From JAGQSZ01 sp049647585 (GTDB taxonomy: Bacteria; Actinomycetota; Acidimicrobiia; Acidimicrobiales; Microtrichaceae): a stretch of DNA of 64,000 bases. Under the pieces are notes generated by a model. That model was not told the DNA's origin and did no database searches. It saw only the letters and a program-made list of their open reading frames with translations. The translations under genes and the position numbers were made by a program. The stretch lies in assembly GCA_049647585.1 (NCBI GenBank), contig JBARXY010000011.1, positions 124,001 through 188,000 of the forward strand, written 5' to 3'. Position 1 is the stretch's first letter; each line of letters begins with the position of its first letter. This document shows positions 59,701 to 64,000 of the stretch, in pieces.

Positions 59701-61870
59701 CCTCTGTTGTGAACTCGCGGCCAAGAAGCACGGCGTCGACCACAAGTCGGGTCGACTCGGTTGCGGGGACAATCCGTTCGGGCCACAGAACTGTCGAGGA
59801 ATCCTCATTGCCATTGCCATTGCCATTGCCATTGCCATTGCCATTGCCGATTTTCGAGTTCGCATCTGGGGCGGTCTCATGTGGTCGAAGCACAAGGACC
59901 GCCTCACCGGCGCTCACCTGGGTTCCGACGGGCACGAGGATCCGTTCAACTTCGCCCGAGATTTCGGCGATCAACGGAGCTTCGGTCTTCATCGACTCGA
60001 CCGTGCCGACACGCTGACCCGCCTGGACCTGATCACCGACCGCAACTGCGAGATCAACAACGAGCGCCGGACCCGAGGCCCTGACCGCCCCGAGGTCGGT
60101 CTCGATGACCCGGTGGAGCGTCCCTTCCACATCCACGGTCACCGCGCCCGAACCGCGGTGGACCAGGACCCTGAGTGTCCGGCCGCCAAGTTCGACAACA
60201 ACCGCCGTGCCGTCGAGGCGCTCAACGCGGATATCCACTGACCTGCCCGACTCCTCGACTGTCCACGCCGAGTCACCCCTGTATTTGACCGAGATGCGGT
60301 GGGTGTTGCCCCGAAGCGACAGTTCGACCTCGACGGGGCGGGTCGCCGAAGTGTCGGCAGTGGGCACCCCTGAACGGGCGTCGCGAAGGAACCCTTGGAC
60401 GCTTGCGTCTCTCTGGGCGGTGGCTAGTTCGATTGCCGCGGTGGCCAGAGCCACACCGGCGCTGCTTTCACGACCGGCTACACCAAGGTCATCGACACCT
60501 TCGAGCCATGAGGTACTGGCGGTCGCGTCCCTGACCTCGGGAAGGGCCAGTAAGTCGAGCAGCGCCCCGCGGTTGGTGGCACCGTCCTCGATCAGAATCT
60601 CGTATTCGCGGACCGCTCGGGTCAGGGTTGCGAGTGCCCGGTCCCTGGTGGGCCCCCACGCGATGACCTTGGCGATCATCGAGTCGAACTCGGCTGGGAT
60701 CTCCGAGCCTGCTCGGATGCCCGAGTCGACCCGAACGTTCGGACCGGCGGCCGGTCTGTGAACCAGAACCCGGCCGGGGGCGGGTGCGAAACCTCGCTCG
60801 GCATCCTCGGCTGTGATCCTCGCCTCGATTGCCCAGCCACGCGGGCCTGGCGAACGGGTGTGGGCAAGGCCCTGGGCAATCTCTATCTGGGCCCGGACCA
60901 GGTCCACGCCCCAGACCATCTCTGTGACCGTGTGCTCGACCTGGAGCCGAGCGTTCACCTCGCAGAACGAGGCGACCCGCGACCCTGGTACATACAGGAA
61001 CTCGGCTGTTCCCACGCCCCTGTAGCCCGCGGCCTCGGCCAGACGTGCTGTTCCCAAGGTGAGCCGTTCCTCCTCCACAGGCGACAGAACCGGCGAAGGC
61101 GCCTCCTCGATCACCTTCTGGTGGCGGCGTTGCACCGAGCAGTCACGCACGCCAAGGGTTTCGGCCCTGCCATCCACCCCGACGACGAACTGGACCTCGA
61201 CGTGACGGGCGCTCTCGATGCACTGTTCGACCAGGACGTCGCCGTCGCCGAAGGCAGCGCTGGCTTCGGCTTTGACAGCCCTTACGGCCACGGCAAGATC
61301 GGATGATCTCTCGACCCGTCTGATGCCCCGTCCCCCGCCACCGTTGGACGCCTTGACCATGGCCGGGTATCCGACACGTTCCACGGCCTCGATCCACCGA
61401 GCCGGTTCGTCATCCAGGTCTAGACGCACCCAGGGCGCGAGGGGGACTCCGCAGCGTTCGGCCAACAGCTTCGCCTCAGCCTTGTCTCCGAGGCTCCTCA
61501 TCGCCGCTGCCGGAGGGCCGATGAACGTGATGCCTGCGGCGTCGAGGAGTTCAACGAATGAAGGATCCTCGGACATGAATCCCCACCCGGGCCACACGGC
61601 GTCGCAGCCCGCGTCGACCAGGCGCTGCACCACCTTCTGTGGCATGCAGTAGGCGGGTTTCATGATGCCGTCGGGACTCAGTTGGAGTGCGGCACCGAGA
61701 GACACCGAGTCGTCGGCCAGCCTGACAAATGGGGCATTGCGGTCGGGTTCTGTGAACACCGAGACGACTTCCAGCGCCGGTCCGACTCCGTCGGCGAGTT
61801 CCCTCGCCGTCCGAAGGAACCTCATCGCGGCATCGCCACGATTGAGAACAGCAACACGTTGGAAGGTCAT
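56720..61870 (-). CDS. Single-chain biotin-dependent acyl-CoA carboxylase (BC-BCCP-CT)
   Basis: 1716 residues holding a whole carboxylase. Residues 1-455: biotin carboxylase with ATP-grasp motifs (MVKASNGGGGRGIRRV, FCEVNARLQVEHTVTE). About 595-662: biotinyl domain with GTVESMKTEAPL, Lys 628 being the biotin site. A (Gly-Asn)7 linker follows, then a helical region and the carboxyltransferase with VNVGAQSYWNAEA, GGSGATGG-type linker, FDGSPESLRRMQLEYGAEIARAV and VVIGRYHGGAYAVFS. It makes malonyl-CoA (or methylmalonyl-CoA). It is coupled to acpS and fas, which makes an acetyl-CoA carboxylase role likely. Confidence 0.9.
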   Translation of the reverse strand: MTFQRVAVLNRGDAAMRFLRTARELADGVGPALEVVSVFTEPDRNAPFVRLADDSVSLGAALQLSPDGIMKPAYCMPQKVVQRLVDAGCDAVWPGWGFMSEDPSFVELLDAAGITFIGPPAAAMRSLGDKAEAKLLAERCGVPLAPWVRLDLDDEPARWIEAVERVGYPAMVKASNGGGGRGIRRVERSSDLAVAVRAVKAEASAAFGDGDVLVEQCIESARHVEVQFVVGVDGRAETLGVRDCSVQRRHQKVIEEAPSPVLSPVEEERLTLGTARLAEAAGYRGVGTAEFLYVPGSRVASFCEVNARLQVEHTVTEMVWGVDLVRAQIEIAQGLAHTRSPGPRGWAIEARITAEDAERGFAPAPGRVLVHRPAAGPNVRVDSGIRAGSEIPAEFDSMIAKVIAWGPTRDRALATLTRAVREYEILIEDGATNRGALLDLLALPEVRDATASTSWLEGVDDLGVAGRESSAGVALATAAIELATAQRDASVQGFLRDARSGVPTADTSATRPVEVELSLRGNTHRISVKYRGDSAWTVEESGRSVDIRVERLDGTAVVVELGGRTLRVLVHRGSGAVTVDVEGTLHRVIETDLGAVRASGPALVVDLAVAVGDQVQAGQRVGTVESMKTEAPLIAEISGEVERILVPVGTQVSAGEAVLVLRPHETAPDANSKIGNGNGNGNGNGNGNEDSSTVLWPERIVPATESTRLVVDAVLLGREFTTEEYSDALDALEEVVRDAHAFDAAEARNWLWTAENLGRFVDTENLFERNLLLLDDHSAAISAESAFHDFCRSQGADLDALPELRPLLNAALAHYGASLDASSGAPSGGTGVRDVRNALWRLASTRARLVERERLMVAMIRAVAALVRAGHVSADRFRFQLVEVESAATGSMRALAEAAALLRLDIGAAGSNARVLVPTEVDTESIVGLDRYDDVSIEVLDAICTDAGRSVVARITSCEEPSDIRTVLVVELTDAPVDLGALAEAQVEPFAELFEVGVGLLRRRREDRNMTQDRDSWWAALHIVVHGAHSADPASMLQLSHRFEPGTRGLALQEFTVALVPDGAHITDETSVEYSIRRRGHARLEVEGSHGMLPARVRTSLDRRTLTAKRLGVVDPWEIIGLLEGRVSAEDLPHPSLAHGRFVELDLDADGVDGGASLVPIDRLVPVDRPPASHDCSVIVGVVHNPLPGREVWAERVLIAGDPLKAMGSLGEPECRRIVAAIDLATERRVPIEWLSVSSGARIAWDSGTENLDWTAAVLRRIVEFTSAGGEINVIVAGVNVGAQSYWNAEATMLMHTRGVLVMTPNSSMVLTGKRALEFSGSVAAQDEIGIGGHDRIMGPNGQSQYRADDLAHAYAILLDHYSLTYSSATGGSGATGGAGGSRATGAPGRTSEISGPAPKLATDDPVDRDIRSTPYKGGDEDFATVGEIFDPNSNPGRKRAFAVRSVMDAVVDSDAQRMERWRTMSDADGAVVWETRIGGHPVSLIGIESRNRSRKEQGPVDGPSEWAGGTLYPAASKKVARALRSASGNRSAVVLANLSGFDGSPESLRRMQLEYGAEIARAVVEFRGPIVFVVIGRYHGGAYAVFSKELNSNLTALAVEGSFASVIGGAPAAAVVLTREVRARVDQDPLVIAARAAHADASGVHGALSADRKVILLERLDEVTTEATARTRAVVASEFDSVHTVQRAVEVGSLDEVIPASRLRPAIVEVLARYQ
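59807..59848 (-). repeat. Hexanucleotide microsatellite (attgcc)7 in the carboxylase gene
   Basis: Seven perfect copies of attgcc (plus reading) encode (Gly-Asn)7 at residues 675-688, between the biotinyl domain and the next module. Slippage would change linker length but not the frame. Confidence 0.95.
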
Positions 61871-62346
61871 GCCGACACCACTTCCATGCGCGCAAGTTGC
61901 AGGCCCACTTGGCCCGGGTCGATCCCTTCAACGGCAACGTCGTCCGGACCCACTGATTCCAGGATGACTACCGCTGCGGCGACTTCTCCGTCGTGGCTGA
62001 GTGACACGTGTGTTCTCCATTGATCTCCAAGTTGCGTGTTCACTGCGGCGAGAACCGCGCCGTGCAGACGCAGCACCGGGCGGCCCACGAAGTCCGAAAC
62101 GACCTCGACATCACAGAGATGCCAGGTGTCGAGCAGATGAGGTTGGCCGAACCTGCTGCTCGACCACGCTTTGATGAACGCCTCCTTCGCTGCGTATCGA
62201 GCGGCGAGGCGACGAGGGCTGTCGCCGGCATCCCCGCGTTCACCGACGCTGAAACCATCTGCCACAAACCGGGTACCCGGCACCTGCAACTGCTCGGCGA
62301 ACGACCCAATGTCAACCACGTCCAGGCCAACTCCGACGATGCTCAC
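61867..62346 (-). CDS. acpS: Holo-[acyl-carrier-protein] synthase
   Basis: 159 residues. It attaches 4'-phosphopantetheine to acyl-carrier domains. It starts IVGVGLDVVDIGSFAEQL, with the metal-binding Asp in GLDVVDI, and has ARYAAKEAFIKAW with the second metal Glu and the CoA-binding Lys, then THVSLSHDGEVAAAVVIL. It overlaps the fas stop and the carboxylase start by four bases each, so it should activate the ACP domain of the upstream synthase, like mycobacterial AcpS next to fas. Confidence 0.94.
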   Translation of the reverse strand: MSIVGVGLDVVDIGSFAEQLQVPGTRFVADGFSVGERGDAGDSPRRLAARYAAKEAFIKAWSSSRFGQPHLLDTWHLCDVEVVSDFVGRPVLRLHGAVLAAVNTQLGDQWRTHVSLSHDGEVAAAVVILESVGPDDVAVEGIDPGQVGLQLARMEVVSA

Positions 62347-64000
62347 GAGTCGCTCTCATTCCGGGTACCGGCCGCGACGCCACCCACAGCACTTGCCGCG
62401 ACGTAGTTGCCATCCGCACCGAGTCGTGACCCTGCGTCGATCAACATCGTCGCCTCTTCGTGGTGCCTCTCCTCGGAGTTCTCCTCGCCTTTGAAGCGCC
62501 GATCAACTCGTTTGGAATACAGCGGCTCCCCTCCGTAATGACTGGCCAGACGTCGTTGAAGTGCTTTGAATCGACGTTCCCCGACCGCCTCCAGGTATCG
62601 CTCCAGTGCTCCGGCCTGGCCTGCTTCAGCTCGGTTGGGTTGCACTTCTTCGTTCGCAACGAGGGCTCGGTGGAAGGTCGAGGCATCGGCAATGCACAGC
62701 ACTGCCGAGACATGGCCGAAGCCAAGGCTGGTGACCAGACCAGCTCGCAGCCGTTCACCCGCAGCGATGGAGCGGTACCCGTAGCTGAGATGTGTGTGGT
62801 CCCGGTGTGTCTCATCCAGACATTCCAAGTTGCGGTTCCCCGGGATCTGGCCCGTTTCCAGAATCTGCAGCATGCCGATCGTCTGCCATGCAGCAGAGCC
62901 ACCCTTGGCGTGCCCGGTGACAGATTTCTGGGAAATGACTGCCAGGGGGTTTCCTTCCGAGCGACCGAGAGTCTCGGCGATTCGCTGGTGGAGGTCACTC
63001 TCGTTGGGATCATTGGCAGCGGTTGACGTGTCGTGTTTGGAGACGACCGCAATGTCGTCGGCCGCCAGACCGTGATCGGCAAGGGCCCGTGCCAGCGGGG
63101 AGTTCTGGCCGCCGCTCACACAGGCGAGCGCACCGAGTCCGGGCGCCGGGATCGAAGTGTGGATCCCGTCCGCGAAACTCGCTGCGTACGCAACGACACC
63201 TCTGACCGGAAGGCCCATCTCTGCCGCTACTGAAGCTCTGGCAAGAAGCACCGTGCCCCCTCCTTGGGCTTCGACAAACCCGCCGCGTCGCCGGTCGTTG
63301 GGCCTGGAGAACTCCGACGGTTCTAGACCGGCTGCCAACATGTCGTCGGTCGACGCGGTGGCGGACATCTCACCGAATCCGAGCACGCCTTCAAGTGCCA
63401 GGTCGTCCCAGCCTCCTGCGACGACGACATCGGCCTTGTCGGCGCGGATCTTGTCGACCGCCTCCTCCAGCGACACCGCCGCCGTCGCGCAGGCCGCAAC
63501 CGGGTGGATCATCGGCCCGTAGCTACCCACGTAGCTCTGGACGACGTAGGCGGCCATCACGTTGCCAAGGCCTTCCTGGAGCAGGTCGTTGGAATGCTCG
63601 CCACCGAGAACGGCGTCACGGTAGAGGGTCTGGATCGACGTCATCCCGCCCATGCCGGAACCCTGGGTGTTGGCCACCCGGGCCGGATGCACCCGGGCCA
63701 TGAGCTCCTCGGGGTCCATGCCTGCGTCCACAAAGGCCTCGACGGTCGCCACCAGATTCCACAACGACAGTCGGTCAACCGACGCGGCCATCTCGGCGGG
63801 GATCCCCCAGCGTGTGGGGTCGAATCCGACCGGAATCTGGGCCCCCACCCGCCGAGTCAGCTTCGCCCGTCTGGGAACCCGGACGCTGCTTCCCGCCTTG
63901 CGCAGAACCTGCCAGTCGCCATCGGCGTTGCGGCGAACCTTGGTGTTTTCGGGGTCGGCCGCAGCGAACGCCCGGCCCTCCGCCTCGTCGGCCACGGAGA
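62343..64000 (-). CDS. fas: Type I fatty acid synthase, C-terminal ketoacyl synthase part (5' end beyond the window)
   Basis: The frame is open to the right edge; about 552 codons are visible. It is the ketoacyl-synthase end of a FAS-I polyprotein: MGGMTSIQTLYRDAVLGGEHSNDLLQEGLGN, active-site Cys in HPVAACATAAVSL, His sites in SKHDTSTAANDPNESDLH and SQKSVTGHAKGGSAAW, then GLVTSLGFGHVSAVL. The HDTST.AND.NE form is that of type I synthases rather than FabF. A GTG near 63995 is probably internal. It is the first visible gene of the fas-acpS-carboxylase operon. Confidence 0.9.
   Translation of the reverse strand, partial: SVADEAEGRAFAAADPENTKVRRNADGDWQVLRKAGSSVRVPRRAKLTRRVGAQIPVGFDPTRWGIPAEMAASVDRLSLWNLVATVEAFVDAGMDPEELMARVHPARVANTQGSGMGGMTSIQTLYRDAVLGGEHSNDLLQEGLGNVMAAYVVQSYVGSYGPMIHPVAACATAAVSLEEAVDKIRADKADVVVAGGWDDLALEGVLGFGEMSATASTDDMLAAGLEPSEFSRPNDRRRGGFVEAQGGGTVLLARASVAAEMGLPVRGVVAYAASFADGIHTSIPAPGLGALACVSGGQNSPLARALADHGLAADDIAVVSKHDTSTAANDPNESDLHQRIAETLGRSEGNPLAVISQKSVTGHAKGGSAAWQTIGMLQILETGQIPGNRNLECLDETHRDHTHLSYGYRSIAAGERLRAGLVTSLGFGHVSAVLCIADASTFHRALVANEEVQPNRAEAGQAGALERYLEAVGERRFKALQRRLASHYGGEPLYSKRVDRRFKGEENSEERHHEEATMLIDAGSRLGADGNYVAASAVGGVAAGTRNESDS

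Overview
The window is a dense, GC-rich stretch of an actinobacterial chromosome with no transposase, integrase, CRISPR array or rRNA. Several blocks follow gene orders I know from Mycobacterium tuberculosis (from memory): pth-rplY-prs-glmU, mfd-mazG-lipoprotein-eno-divIC-DUF501-ppx, tatD-[..]-ksgA-ispE, deoD-pmmB with upp/add/deoA/cdd, and fas-acpS. It also encodes bS22, a tiny basic ribosomal protein typical of Actinobacteria. Several features are not mycobacterial: a long-form inositol-phosphate synthase, a GlmU that stops early, and fused exopolysaccharide proteins. I infer a deep-branching actinobacterium, perhaps Acidimicrobiia. That placement is an inference.

Layout. 0-5.7 kb: an unknown partial gene, a glutamine amidotransferase, alanine dehydrogenase, a PlsC-like acyltransferase, an SDR epimerase and a lipoprotein with a duplicated domain. 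5.7-8.5 kb: a glycosyltransferase, an enoyl-CoA hydratase and a GNAT enzyme. 8.5-20.9 kb (minus strand): ppx, DUF501, ftsB, eno, an acyltransferase-SGNH protein, ino1, a MazG-like protein, a lipoprotein and mfd. 20.9-25.6 kb: an EamA transporter, then pth, rplY, prs, a shortened glmU and tRNA-Gln. 25.6-38.5 kb: an exopolysaccharide locus (GT2, priming sugar transferase, FemAB-like GNAT, flippase, Wzz with a degenerate kinase domain, and a 951-residue polymerase-Wzz-degenerate-kinase fusion). It is interrupted by bS22, ispE, ksgA, a small membrane protein and tatD.

38.6-55.1 kb is a nucleoside uptake and salvage region: purine nucleoside phosphorylase, phosphomutase, deoC, adenosine deaminase, upp, an adenosine-kinase-like enzyme, a BMP-type lipoprotein with its ABC transporter, cytidine deaminase and pyrimidine-nucleoside phosphorylase. 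Together these would import nucleosides, release bases and funnel pentose phosphates into central metabolism. 55.2-56.7 kb holds an alpha-L-fucosidase. 56.7-64 kb holds a fatty-acid operon: the 3' end of a type I fatty acid synthase, AcpS and a single-chain biotin-dependent carboxylase, joined by 4-nt overlaps.

The points most worth a second look are: the polymerase/co-polymerase fusion and its degenerate kinase modules; tRNA-Gln ending one base before the glmU start codon; glmU lacking its acetyltransferase half; palindromes with related half-sites upstream of the nucleoside-uptake and cytidine deaminase genes; and in-frame tandem repeats inside at least seven unrelated genes. No intergenic gap exceeds about 235 bp.
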